Part shown: in pieces, positions 46,730-55,375 of the stretch
Numbering within the stretch: the first letter of the stretch is position 1
Layout of the letters: each line of letters opens with the position of its first letter
Assembly (NCBI GenBank): GCA_036172265.1
Contig: JASFBA010000021.1
Location: 12,729-76,728 of the forward strand
Source of the DNA: JASFBA01 sp036172265
GTDB taxonomy: Bacteria; Chloroflexota; Chloroflexia; DTKN01
Direction of reading: 5' to 3'
Length of the DNA: 64,000 bases
Made by a program: the position numbers and the translations under genes
Notes under the pieces: model-generated
Seen by the model: only the letters and a program-made list of their open reading frames with translations
The model's database searches: none
Told to the model about the DNA's origin: nothing

Positions 46730-49627
46730 CTATGCTCCTTCCTGTAGCCCAGGAGAAGATCCTCCTGAGCCGGCCGTTTCCGGCGATGTCTCCTTCCCTC
46801 CGGAAGAAATGGGGAGAACCGCCTGACGCCGTCGCGCTTCTCGCCACCGCAGTATCGCCTTGGTAGCCTCGGCCCCCAGGGCCGGCAAGAAAGCCAATGG
46901 AAGCAAGAGGCCCCACTCCGGCAGGGTCAAGAAAGTAGTATGGAAGACCGGATCGAGGAAGGGAACGTAGATGATCGCCAGAAGGATGAGGAAAGAACTG
47001 CCCACAGCCCAGAGCATGCTCCGGTTGCTCAAGAGGCCCAGTCGCCGGAGGGAAACGCGCTCGGAGCGGGCGGTAAAGGCACGCAGGAGTTCGGCCGTGA
47101 CAAGCGTGGCCAGGGCCAGGGTCTGGGCAGCGGCGATCGGCTCGGCCCGGCCTTCGTGCCAGCGCAACCCGATCAGGAAAGCGGCCAGCGTCGTCGCCGC
47201 GATCAATACGCTCTGCACGGCGATGCCCCCCCACATCTCCCGGTTGATGATCGGCTCCTTCGGGGGACGGGGCGGGCGCTTCATCACGTCCGGTTCGGGC
47301 GGCTCCATCCCCAACGCCAGGGCCGGCAGGCCGTCGGTCACCAGGTTGAGCATAAGGAGGTGGATCGGCAAAAAAGGCAGGGCCGGCAGGCCCAAAACGG
47401 TGGCCAGAAAGACGATGAGGATTTCTCCCACGTTGCAGGAAAGAAGGTAGTAAACGAACTTGCGGATGTTGGAGAAGATGACCCGCCCCTCCTCGACGGC
47501 GGCGACGATGGAGGCATAGTTGTCATCGGTAAGCACCATGTCGGCCGCTTCCTTGGCCACATCCGTCCCGGTAATGCCCATGGCCACGCCGATGTCGGCA
47601 CGTTTGACCGCCGGGGCATCGTTCACCCCATCGCCGGTCATCGCCACGATGTGCCCCTGGGCCTTGAGGGCGTCCACAATGCGCACCTTATGCTGGGGAG
47701 AGACCCGCGAGTACACGTCCACGACCGCAGCCAGGCGGCGGAAGGTCTCCTCATCCATGCGGTCAAGTTCCTCGCCCGTGAGCCCCTGGCAGCCTGGGGT
47801 GAACATATGAAGGTCGCTGGCAATGGCCATGGCCGTGCGCTTGTGGTCGCCGGTGATCATAATCGTCTTGATACCGGCCTCTCGGGCCGTCCGAACGGCA
47901 TCTCGCACCTCCGGCCGGGGCGGGTCGATCATCCCCACCAGGCCCAGGAAGACGAGGTCCTGTTCCACTTCTTCGGCCCGGGGGTTTTCCGGCAATTCTT
48001 GAAGCGGCCGGCAGGCTACCGCCAGGACGCGCAGGGCATCCCCGGCCATGCCGTCCATAGCGGCCAGGATTTTCTCCCCGTCCTGGGCACTCAGGGGGCA
48101 GATGCAACCGTCATCCAGGAGGTATCGGGAACGCTCCAGGAGGAGGTCAGGGGCTCCTTTGGTAAAGGCCAGGTAAGGGCTGGCGGCGAAGAAAGGCAAG
48201 CGCGCCTCGCCCTGGCTGCTCGCCCAGGCATGCAGGGTGGTCATCCGTTTGCGTATGGAGTCAAAGGGCACTTCGCCGACACGGGGGAAGCGCTTTTCCA
48301 TCTCCTTCTGCCACAGGCCGGCCTTGGCCGCCAGCACCACCAGCGCCCCCTCCGTCGGATCGCCGACCATACGGTAACGCTTTTCTCCGGCCCCCTCGAT
48401 CTCCTCCAGGCGGGCATCGTTGCAGAGGAGGCCGCCCAGGAGGACGCCGCAAAGGGCCGGCCGATCTTCCGGGCGCACCTCTTCGCCGTGCAGGAGGAGG
48501 CGTCCCCAGGGCTGGTAACCCCGTCCTTCCACCCCGTAGGAAAGGCCGCCGGCCCAGATTTTAACCACGGTCATCTCGTTCTGGGTGAGGGTGCCGGTCT
48601 TATCCGAGCAGATGACGGTGGCCGAGCCCAGCGTCTCCACGGCCGGCAGGTTGCGGATGAGGGCATGGCGACGGAGCATGCGCTGCGTACCCAGCGCCAG
48701 GCAGATGGTGACGACGGCCGGAAGACCCTCGGGCACGGCGGCGATGGCCAGACTGACGGCCGTCATAAAGAGGACCAGGAGGGTCTCCATCTGCGGCGGC
48801 CATTTCTGCACCAGTCCGAGCGCAAAGATGATTCCGCAGACTACCAGCGCGGCTATCCCCAGCCAGCGCCCCAACTGATCCAATTTGATCTGAAGAGGGG
48901 TCGGTTCGGTCTCGTAGGAGCGCAGCATTTCGGCGATCAGGCCCAACTGAGTATGTCGGCCCGTGGCCGTGACGATCCCTTTCCCCCGGCCGTAGGAGAT
49001 CACCGTGCCCATAAAGGCGCTGTTGAGGCGATCTCCTACAGGTATCTCGCTCTGAAAGACCTCGACTGCGCGCTTTTCCACCGGCACCGATTCGCCCGTG
49101 AGGGCGGCCTCTCCGATCCGCAAATTGACGCTTTCCGCCAGGCGCAAGTCGGCCGGGACGTAATTGCCGGCCTCCACGAGGACCAGATCGCCGGGCACCA
49201 GTTCCCGGGCCGGGATTGTCTGCATATGCCCATCGCGAATCACATGGGCGTTGGGGGCCGCCATCTTCCGCAGGGCACGTAGGGCGTTTTCGGCACGGCT
49301 TTCCTGGACGACGCCCAGGACGGCGTTCAGGAAGACGATGGCGAAGATGGCAGCAGCATCCACATACTCCTCGCCGCCGCCCTGCGGGTAGAAGATGGCA
49401 ATAATCAGAGAAATGACGGCGGCCAGGAGGAGGATCATCACCAGGAAACTTTTGAACTGGTTCAGGAAACGTTGCCAGAGAGGCGTGGGGGCTTCTTCTG
49501 GGAGTTCGTTAAAGCCGAACTTTTCCAGCCGGGCATGGGCCTCTTCGGCGCTCAGCCCGTACTCCAGGTCGGTCTGCAGGCGCTGCGCTGCTTCCTCAGC
49601 GGGGAGGCGATAGGCCTCTTCCAACAT
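46730..49627 (-). CDS. P2-type calcium-transporting ATPase
   Basis: 965 residues of SERCA/PMR1-like architecture: N-terminal cation ATPase domain, ten membrane helices, and phosphorylation site CSDKTGTLTQNE. The transport-site residues read as in SERCA: PEGL in helix 4, CNVGE in helix 6, and NLVTDGLPA after it, which favours Ca2+, possibly Mn2+. The hinge motif MTGDGVNDAPA is intact. A Ser/Gly/Pro-rich tail ends the protein. Transcription starts at the promoter at 49694-49722. Confidence 0.94.
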   Translation of the reverse strand: MLEEAYRLPAEEAAQRLQTDLEYGLSAEEAHARLEKFGFNELPEEAPTPLWQRFLNQFKSFLVMILLLAAVISLIIAIFYPQGGGEEYVDAAAIFAIVFLNAVLGVVQESRAENALRALRKMAAPNAHVIRDGHMQTIPARELVPGDLVLVEAGNYVPADLRLAESVNLRIGEAALTGESVPVEKRAVEVFQSEIPVGDRLNSAFMGTVISYGRGKGIVTATGRHTQLGLIAEMLRSYETEPTPLQIKLDQLGRWLGIAALVVCGIIFALGLVQKWPPQMETLLVLFMTAVSLAIAAVPEGLPAVVTICLALGTQRMLRRHALIRNLPAVETLGSATVICSDKTGTLTQNEMTVVKIWAGGLSYGVEGRGYQPWGRLLLHGEEVRPEDRPALCGVLLGGLLCNDARLEEIEGAGEKRYRMVGDPTEGALVVLAAKAGLWQKEMEKRFPRVGEVPFDSIRKRMTTLHAWASSQGEARLPFFAASPYLAFTKGAPDLLLERSRYLLDDGCICPLSAQDGEKILAAMDGMAGDALRVLAVACRPLQELPENPRAEEVEQDLVFLGLVGMIDPPRPEVRDAVRTAREAGIKTIMITGDHKRTAMAIASDLHMFTPGCQGLTGEELDRMDEETFRRLAAVVDVYSRVSPQHKVRIVDALKAQGHIVAMTGDGVNDAPAVKRADIGVAMGITGTDVAKEAADMVLTDDNYASIVAAVEEGRVIFSNIRKFVYYLLSCNVGEILIVFLATVLGLPALPFLPIHLLMLNLVTDGLPALALGMEPPEPDVMKRPPRPPKEPIINREMWGGIAVQSVLIAATTLAAFLIGLRWHEGRAEPIAAAQTLALATLVTAELLRAFTARSERVSLRRLGLLSNRSMLWAVGSSFLILLAIIYVPFLDPVFHTTFLTLPEWGLLLPLAFLPALGAEATKAILRWREARRRQAVLPISSGGKETSPETAGSGGSSPGLQEGA

Positions 49628-49657
49628 CGGACTTTTCCATCACCCAAGTACTCAGAA

Positions 49658-49685
49658 GCGACCTGGCTTCAGGTCGCCTTTTTCG
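49658..49685 (-). promoter_or_regulatory. Hairpin in the 5' leader of the P-type ATPase
   Basis: GCGACCTG (49658-49665) pairs with CAGGTCGC (49670-49677) around a 4-nt loop, between the -10 box and the start codon. On the plus strand it is followed by CTTTTTC and looks like a terminator, but no plus-strand gene precedes it. Confidence 0.5.
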
Positions 49686-49693
49686 TGTCCTGT

Positions 49694-49722
49694 ATTATAA
49701 CCGCTCCTGGGCCATCCTGCAA
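49694..49722 (-). promoter_or_regulatory. Promoter for the P-type ATPase operon
   Basis: On the minus strand TTGCAG (49722-49717) and TATAAT (49699-49694) have a 17-bp spacer. Confidence 0.7.
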
Positions 49723-50040
49723 ACGGTCCATTCTCTCGGTGTCTGTTTCCGGTTAGCAGGCCAAGCCGCATCATCCGCGCCCTTTAGAGGCGAAAATTAG
49801 CCCAACTTCCGCCTGCTCCTATCCCGATGTTTTCTCCGACCTACTAACCGCGCAGGCGAAGGCCATGCCTTCGCTTACCGTGCCGGCACGAATGATGAAA
49901 GGATGTCTGACCACACTTGTCGAGTTCTGCGGCCCGGCAGGACTTCGTCCCCCGGCGAGGGGGCTTGCCTCGATGCCCCTGGGATGGATCGAGAGGCATC
50001 CCTACTCCCCCAGGGGTAACCTTGCTGTAATCTCCAAGGC
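49723..50040 (+). other. Intergenic region with a REP-like palindrome
   Basis: No coding signal. The palindrome GCAGGCGAAGGC/GCCTTCGCTTAC at 49852-49878 belongs to the family at 33014 and 50790. The rest is GC-rich unique sequence. Confidence 0.5.
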
Positions 50041-50069
50041 TTGCCGGCCGAAGCAGGCGAGCCTAAGAT
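50041..50069 (+). promoter_or_regulatory. Possible promoter for the HypB-like gene
   Basis: TTGCCG (50041-50046) and TAAGAT (50064-50069) are separated by 17 bp, with only moderate hexamer matches. Confidence 0.35.
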
Positions 50070-50106
50070 AAAGTTGTCTGAAAAAGCGATTGGCCGGAGG
50101 AACAAT

Positions 50107-50766
50107 ATGACCCTGATCACCCGGATCGAAAGAACCCTACCGGCGGAAGTCCGTTTGGCTGAGGATAACGCCGCCCTTCTCCAAGCGATGGGCATCGTGG
50201 CCGCCCACTTGGTGGCTTCTCCCGGGGCTGGAAAGACCCAACTCATTCTGCGTACGGCCGAAAGTTTGGGACGGCAGTTGCGCCTGGGCATTGTCCAGGC
50301 TACCCTCTCCCTCCCCACCTCCCCTTCCCCTCTCGAAGGATTGGACCTCCCCTGCGTCCAGGTCTATACCGGCGGCCGGCCCGGCCTGGATGCCAGTATG
50401 TTCCGGGAGGCTCTGGAGCAACTCCCCCTGGCCGACCTAGACCTGTTGCTTATCGAAGACATCGGCACGCTGACCTCGCCTTCGGGATGCCCGCTGGGTG
50501 TCACCCTACAAGTTGTCGTGACGAGCCTGCCCGAGGGAGAGGATTGCGCCCTGCGCTATCCGGAGCCCTTTGTCCATGCCGATGCCATCATCTTGAACAA
50601 ACTTGACCTGCTTTCTGTGCTGGAATTCGACCGGACGCGCTTTCGCCAGGTCGTGCGCCGCCTGAATTCGGAGGCTCCGCTCTTTGAAATCTCCTGTCGC
50701 ACCGGAGAAGGCCTGAAAAATTGGGAGACCTGGCTTCAGGAAGAGGTCAAGAAACGCCGCAACTAA
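50107..50766 (+). CDS. HypB-like GTPase lacking the metal-binding residues
   Basis: 219 residues from ATG 50107, with GGAGGAACAAT upstream. It aligns in outline with the nickel-insertion GTPase HypB: P-loop ASPGAGKT (37-44), IEDIGTL where HypB has ENVGNL, TSLPEGEDCALRYP, and guanine motif NKLD (164-167). The HypB metal site GCHLDA reads GRPGLDA (90-96), and the following Cys of NLxCP is Ser, so the C/H/C ligands are lost. No hydrogenase, hypA or urease gene is nearby. It may be a repurposed GTPase; the function is open. Confidence 0.82.
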   Translation: MTLITRIERTLPAEVRLAEDNAALLQAMGIVAAHLVASPGAGKTQLILRTAESLGRQLRLGIVQATLSLPTSPSPLEGLDLPCVQVYTGGRPGLDASMFREALEQLPLADLDLLLIEDIGTLTSPSGCPLGVTLQVVVTSLPEGEDCALRYPEPFVHADAIILNKLDLLSVLEFDRTRFRQVVRRLNSEAPLFEISCRTGEGLKNWETWLQEEVKKRRN

Positions 50767-50769
50767 GAG

Positions 50770-50846
50770 CCTATCCGAAAACCCCCGCTGGGCAGGCAAA
50801 GGCCGTGCTTTCGCCTGCCCACAGATACCCCGAAGTTTTCGGATAG
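50770..50846. terminator. Nested palindrome between convergent genes
   Basis: Outer arms CTATCCGAAAAC (50770-50781) and GTTTTCGGATAG (50835-50846) enclose an inner REP-like palindrome GGGCAGGCAAAGGC/GCTTTCGCCTGCCC (50790-50820). The position between convergent stops fits a bidirectional terminator. Confidence 0.55.
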
Positions 50847-50849
50847 GTC

Positions 50850-51812
50850 CTAAATCGCCGATCGACCCAAGCGATCGGTTTCCTCCAGGACCTCGCGGGC
50901 CCGGGCAGCGTCGCGCTCCATCTGAGCAATGAGTTCGGCTGGACCGGGGAAGGTTTGTTCCGGACGTAGACGTTCCACAAAGTCGGCCCGCAACTCGCAG
51001 CCCAGAAGGTTTCCGGAAAAGTCCAGGAGGTGCACCTCCACCGCCCGCCGGCCGGGGCCGAAGGTCGGCCGGCGGCCGATGTAAGCCAGACCGGGGTAGA
51101 GCGACGGCCGGTCCCAGACCGGGGGAAGGCACACCCAGACGGCATAGACGCCATCGGCGGGGAGCAACTGGCGGGGATGGAGATGCAAATTGGCGGTGGG
51201 AAAGCCCAGTTGACGCCCACGGCCGGCCCCGGAGATCACCTCTCCACGCAGGGAGAAGCGCCGTCCCAGCCAGCGGCTGGCCTCGGCCACCTGGCCGGCC
51301 AAGACGAGCGCCCGAATGTGGGTACTGCTGACCACCCGCCCGTCCAGGCAGACAGGCGGGGCCGGGCGGAGGACAAAACCCAGATCCCGGCCCAGGCGCT
51401 GGAGCAACCCCACATCCCCCTGACGGTCTTTGCCCAGACCAAAATCCGTCCCGACGTGCAGTTCCAGAAGGGGGATGCGGCCGGCCAGTTCCCGAACAAA
51501 GGCCTCGGCCGGCGTAGCCGCCAGTTCCGGGGTAAAGCGAAGCACTATCAGGAGGTCCACCCCCAGTTCGGCGATGCGGGCGATGCGCTCCTCCAGAGAG
51601 CAGAGGTAGCCCCAGTGGGAATGTGGGGCAACGATGGAACGGGGGTGGGGGTGAAAGGTTAGCACCGCCGCCCGAGCCTCCAGCGCCCGGGCCCGCTCCA
51701 CCACCCCCCGGATCAGGGCCTGATGGCCCAGGTGGACCCCGTCGAACACCCCGATGGTGAGGACGACGCCTGCTTCACGCGGAAGTTCGACCCAGCCCTG
51801 TACGACCTCCAT
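50850..51812 (-). CDS. ribF: Bifunctional riboflavin kinase/FAD synthetase
   Basis: 320 residues from ATG 51812, 5 bp after the truB stop. The FAD synthetase domain (about 1-185) has GVFDGVHLGHQAL, and the C-terminal riboflavin kinase domain has GRGRQLGFPTANLHL. It converts riboflavin to FMN and FAD. It ends the nusA-infB operon, a common location. Confidence 0.96.
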   Translation of the reverse strand: MEVVQGWVELPREAGVVLTIGVFDGVHLGHQALIRGVVERARALEARAAVLTFHPHPRSIVAPHSHWGYLCSLEERIARIAELGVDLLIVLRFTPELAATPAEAFVRELAGRIPLLELHVGTDFGLGKDRQGDVGLLQRLGRDLGFVLRPAPPVCLDGRVVSSTHIRALVLAGQVAEASRWLGRRFSLRGEVISGAGRGRQLGFPTANLHLHPRQLLPADGVYAVWVCLPPVWDRPSLYPGLAYIGRRPTFGPGRRAVEVHLLDFSGNLLGCELRADFVERLRPEQTFPGPAELIAQMERDAARAREVLEETDRLGRSAI

Positions 51813-51817
51813 CGTCG

Positions 51818-52711
51818 TCACTCCGGAAAGACGCGGAAAGGCCGCCACAGGCCGCTTTCCTCCCGGCGCAGGAGGGCGAGGATTCGGCCGGCCGGGCTAT
51901 GGGCCCGGACCCGTTCCGCCCCTTTCCCCTCGACCTCCAGGGCCAGCGGCCGGCCGCTCAAAAGCGCCGGCAGAAGGTTTTCCTCCACCACCACGGCCGG
52001 CCAGTGCCGTACCGGGGTATCCATCGGCAGAAGCGCCTCTTGCACCCTTCCCTGGGCGGCCAAGGCGGCCAGTTCCTCCGGTCCCAACGCCTCTTCCAGG
52101 CGGAAAGGACCGACCTGAAGCCGCACCAGCCGGTGGAGATGGGCCCCACACCCCAGGCGTTCCCCCAGGTCGCGGGCCAGGGAACGGATATATGTGCCGC
52201 TGCCGCAGGCTATCTCCAGAGTCAGATGGGGAGGCTCCCAGGAAAGCAGTTCCAGGCGGAAGATGTGCACCCGACGCGGTAACGCGTATACCTCTTCCCC
52301 GGCCCGAGCCCGCTCGTAGAGCCGTCGGCCGCTCTGCCGGACGGCCGAAAAGGGCGGCGGCACCTGTTCGATTTCGCCCCGAAAGGAAGAAAGCGCCTCC
52401 TCCAGTTCCCGACGCTCCAGCGGGGGAAGAGGCTGAATGGACATAACCTCCCCCTCAGCGTCATAGGTCGTCGTGCTGATCCCCAGGAGAATCGTCGCCC
52501 GGTAAAGTTTTTCTCCCTCCTGCAGGAAGGGAAGCAGTCGCGTGGCCCGGCCGAGGGCGATCGGCAGGACTCCTTCGGCCAGGGGATCCAGGGTGCCGCC
52601 ATGCCCCACCCGGTGGATGTGAAGGAGTCGCCGTACCTGTTTGACCATATCGTGGGAAGTGGGGCCGGCCGGCTTATTCAGGTTGAAAAAGCCCTCCATC
52701 GCCTCATTCAT
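51818..52711 (-). CDS. truB: tRNA pseudouridine(55) synthase
   Basis: 297 residues. The signature GHGGTLDPLAEGVLPIALGRATR carries the catalytic Asp, and NLNKPAGPTSHD is at the N terminus. The C-terminal PUA-like region is short. It modifies U55 in the T loop of tRNAs. It overlaps the rbfA 3' end by 8 bp; Met5 is an alternative start. Confidence 0.96.
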   Translation of the reverse strand: MNEAMEGFFNLNKPAGPTSHDMVKQVRRLLHIHRVGHGGTLDPLAEGVLPIALGRATRLLPFLQEGEKLYRATILLGISTTTYDAEGEVMSIQPLPPLERRELEEALSSFRGEIEQVPPPFSAVRQSGRRLYERARAGEEVYALPRRVHIFRLELLSWEPPHLTLEIACGSGTYIRSLARDLGERLGCGAHLHRLVRLQVGPFRLEEALGPEELAALAAQGRVQEALLPMDTPVRHWPAVVVEENLLPALLSGRPLALEVEGKGAERVRAHSPAGRILALLRREESGLWRPFRVFPE

Positions 52712-53054
52712 CGGGGGACCGGGCCTGGCGCAGCAGGTCAGAGATGCGCTGGGCTCGCTCGCCGGAACGGTCCAGGATAAAGTGCAGCTCGGGCACTTGG
52801 CGAAGGGTTAGCCTCCGGCCGAGTTCGTGGCGCAGGAAACCTGCCGCCCGCTCCAGCGCATCCTGCGATTGACGCACAGCCTCCTCATCCCCCAGCACGC
52901 TGAAGTATACCCTGGCGTGGCGCAGGTCCGGAGAAAGTTCGACCCCGGTCAGGGTGACAAAACCCATCCCGGGATCCTTGACCTCGCGCTCCAGAAGGTG
53001 GCTCAGTTCCTCTTGGAGCAAGTCGGCGACCTGCTCCAGGCGTCGGGAAGGCAT
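52704..53054 (-). CDS. rbfA: 30S ribosome-binding factor
   Basis: 116 residues of KH-like fold: RLEQVADLLQEELSHLLERE, KDPGMGFVTLTGVELSPDLRHARVYFS and LRQVPELHFILDRSGER. It acts in 16S rRNA 5' end maturation and 30S assembly. It lies between infB and truB in the usual order. Confidence 0.96.
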   Translation of the reverse strand: MPSRRLEQVADLLQEELSHLLEREVKDPGMGFVTLTGVELSPDLRHARVYFSVLGDEEAVRQSQDALERAAGFLRHELGRRLTLRQVPELHFILDRSGERAQRISDLLRQARSPDE

Positions 53055-53104
53055 AGGGCGCTCCGAGGTTGGTAAATTGGTAATGGTAAAGAAATACGAG
53101 AGAT

Positions 53105-55006
53105 TTACTGGGGTTGCACTTCTTCGGTGTGGTAGAACTCCAGCAGGTCTCCGATCTGGAAGTCGCTAAAGTTCTCCAACCCCAAGCCGCATTCGTAGCC
53201 GGCAGCCACCTCGCGCACGTCGTCCTTGAAGCGCTTCAGGGAAGCGATGGGGCCGTCGTGCACGACCACGCCGCCGCGCAAGACGCGGGCCCGATCATTC
53301 CGCAGGACCTTGCCCTCGGTTACGTAGAGGCCGGCCACGACGACCTTGCCGGGCAGGCGAAAGACCTGACGGACCTCGGCCATGCCATCCACCACCTCGC
53401 GGGTTTTGGGGGCGAGCATCCCCTGCATCGCCCTTTCCACGTCGTCCACCAGTTCGTAGATGATGTTGTAGAAGCGGATATCCACCCCCTCGCGCTCGGC
53501 CGCCCGACGGGCTGCCGCATCGGGCCGGGCGTTGAAGCCGACAACCAGCGCCCGCGAGGCCAAGGCCAGCATCACATCCGATTCGGTGATGGCCCCGGTA
53601 GCCTTGTGCAGGATTTTGACCTGGACCTCGCCCCCCTTTTCGTTCAATTTGGCCAGGGCGTGCTCGATAGCACCGATAGAACCCTGCACATCGGCCTTCA
53701 GGATGATGTTCAGTTCCTTGACTTCCCCCTGGCGAATCTCTTCCAGGAGTTCTTCCAGCGAGGAGGCTCGCCGTGCCCGCACCCGTTCCATCTCGTGCTG
53801 TTGTTTGCGGGCTAGAGCGGTTTCCCGGGCAGCACGTTCATCAGGCACGACCTGTAAAGTATCGCCGGCCGCCGGAACGTCGTTCAACCCCATCACCACC
53901 ACCGGCATGGCCGGCTCGGCCCGTTTGACCCGCCGGCCGGTGTCGGTCATCATGGCCCGGACCTTGCCATAGGTCTCGCCAGCCACGACATAGTCCTTCA
54001 GTCGGAGCGAACCCTCCTTCACCAGGACGGTAGCGATCGGACCCCGGGCGCGGTCCAGTTCGGCCTCAATGACCGTCCCCTTGGCCGGCTTGTTCGGGTT
54101 GGCCTTGAGTTCCTGAAGTTCGGCCACCAGGAGGATCATATCCAGGAGGTCGTCGATGTGCAGTTTCATCTTGGCCGAGACCTCGACGCAAGGGACTTCT
54201 CCGCCGAATTCCTCCACGATCACGCCGGCCTGGGCCAGTTGCTGCTTGACCAGAGCCGGGTTGGCCTCCGGCTTGTCGATCTTGTTGATGGCGACGATCA
54301 TCGGCACGCCGGCCGCCCGCACGTGGGAAATGGCCTCCAAGGTCTGCGGCTGCACGCCGTCGTCGGCGGCCACCACCAGGACGACGATGTCGGTGACCTG
54401 GGCCCCCCGCGCCCGCATGGCGGTAAAGGCCTCGTGGCCGGGCGTGTCCAGGAAGGTGATGCGCTTTCCCTTGACCTCGATCTGGTAGGCCCCGATGTGC
54501 TGGGTGATGCCGCCGACCTCCCCTTCGGCGACGTTGGTCTGGCGGATGGCGTCCAGCAACTTGGTCTTGCCGTGGTCTACATGGCCCATAATCGTTACCA
54601 CCGGCGGGCGTGGCACGGCCTCCAGGTCCTCCTCGGGAGCGGCCTCGGCCGGGGCGACCTCGGCCGGGGCGGCCGGCACCTCCTCCTTTACCTCAAAGCC
54701 CAGGTCCGTGGCTACGATGGCCGCCGTATCGTGGTCGATCTGCTGGTTGATGGTGGCCATCACGCCGTTTTTCATCAGCGTCTTGATGATCTCCACGGCG
54801 CTGAGGCCGAGCAGGCTGCTCAGTTCTTTCACCGTCAGAGTGGGGGGAATCTCCACGACTTTGGGCTGAGGACGGTAGGAAGGAGCAATGCGGACGGCAG
54901 GAGCCTGAACCCGAAGCGGGGCCCGGGTTTTCTTCTTCCGCTGCCCGCGGAGTTCCTCCAAGACCTCCTCTTCTTCCGTTATCTCCGGCTGTCTCCGTTT
55001 CGGCAT
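53105..55006 (-). CDS. infB: Translation initiation factor IF-2
   Basis: 633 residues, a short form. A brief basic N terminus and an IF2N domain (VKELSSLLGLSAVEIIKTLM) are followed by the G domain with GHVDHGKTK, DTPGHEAF and NKIDKPEAN, then domains II to IV. The long variable N-terminal region of enterobacterial IF-2 is absent, as in many Chloroflexota. It places initiator tRNA on the 30S subunit. Confidence 0.97.
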   Translation of the reverse strand: MPKRRQPEITEEEEVLEELRGQRKKKTRAPLRVQAPAVRIAPSYRPQPKVVEIPPTLTVKELSSLLGLSAVEIIKTLMKNGVMATINQQIDHDTAAIVATDLGFEVKEEVPAAPAEVAPAEAAPEEDLEAVPRPPVVTIMGHVDHGKTKLLDAIRQTNVAEGEVGGITQHIGAYQIEVKGKRITFLDTPGHEAFTAMRARGAQVTDIVVLVVAADDGVQPQTLEAISHVRAAGVPMIVAINKIDKPEANPALVKQQLAQAGVIVEEFGGEVPCVEVSAKMKLHIDDLLDMILLVAELQELKANPNKPAKGTVIEAELDRARGPIATVLVKEGSLRLKDYVVAGETYGKVRAMMTDTGRRVKRAEPAMPVVVMGLNDVPAAGDTLQVVPDERAARETALARKQQHEMERVRARRASSLEELLEEIRQGEVKELNIILKADVQGSIGAIEHALAKLNEKGGEVQVKILHKATGAITESDVMLALASRALVVGFNARPDAAARRAAEREGVDIRFYNIIYELVDDVERAMQGMLAPKTREVVDGMAEVRQVFRLPGKVVVAGLYVTEGKVLRNDRARVLRGGVVVHDGPIASLKRFKDDVREVAAGYECGLGLENFSDFQIGDLLEFYHTEEVQPQ

Positions 55007-55021
55007 ATCTCCTCCTGCACT

Positions 55022-55375
55022 TTACCCGGAGCCTAGAGGTCTTTCCGCGTGGGAAAGCCCCGGCCGTTCTACCGCTTCGGCGTCTCCCTCGGCCGGAAGC
55101 GATCGGGCATACTGCCGCAGCCGTTCGGCCTCCTCCGAGGTCAGCACGACCCGGAGAGCCCGGTTCAGGGCACGCCGCCGAAGGGCCTCTTCCCAGCAGG
55201 CTGACCTGGGGCAGATGTATGCTCCACGGCCAGGCTTCTTGCCGGTGAGGTCCACCTCCACCTGACCCTCCGGCGTGCGCACCAGGCGGACGAGCCCACG
55301 TTTGGCCTCCCGTCGGCGGCAGGCGATGCAAGTACGCTCCGGGATATGGCGTGGCCGGCCCTTACTCTTCTTCAC
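55022..55375 (-). CDS. YlxR/DUF448 family RNA-binding protein
   Basis: 117 residues from GTG 55375, overlapping the 3' end of nusA by 14 bp. The family signature is RTCIACRRR (near residue 15) and GRGAYICPRSACWEEALRRRAL. YlxR proteins sit between nusA and infB and bind RNA; some act in regulation. The last 30 residues are variable. The longer frame upstream would overlap nusA extensively and is rejected. Confidence 0.92.
   Translation of the reverse strand: MKKSKGRPRHIPERTCIACRRREAKRGLVRLVRTPEGQVEVDLTGKKPGRGAYICPRSACWEEALRRRALNRALRVVLTSEEAERLRQYARSLPAEGDAEAVERPGLSHAERPLGSG

Noticed and set aside
46940..49282. 780-codon open frame antisense to the P-type ATPase
   Set aside because: It is a mirror of the ATPase codons, rich in His, Gly and Arg with no recognisable motif, and has no ribosome-binding site.
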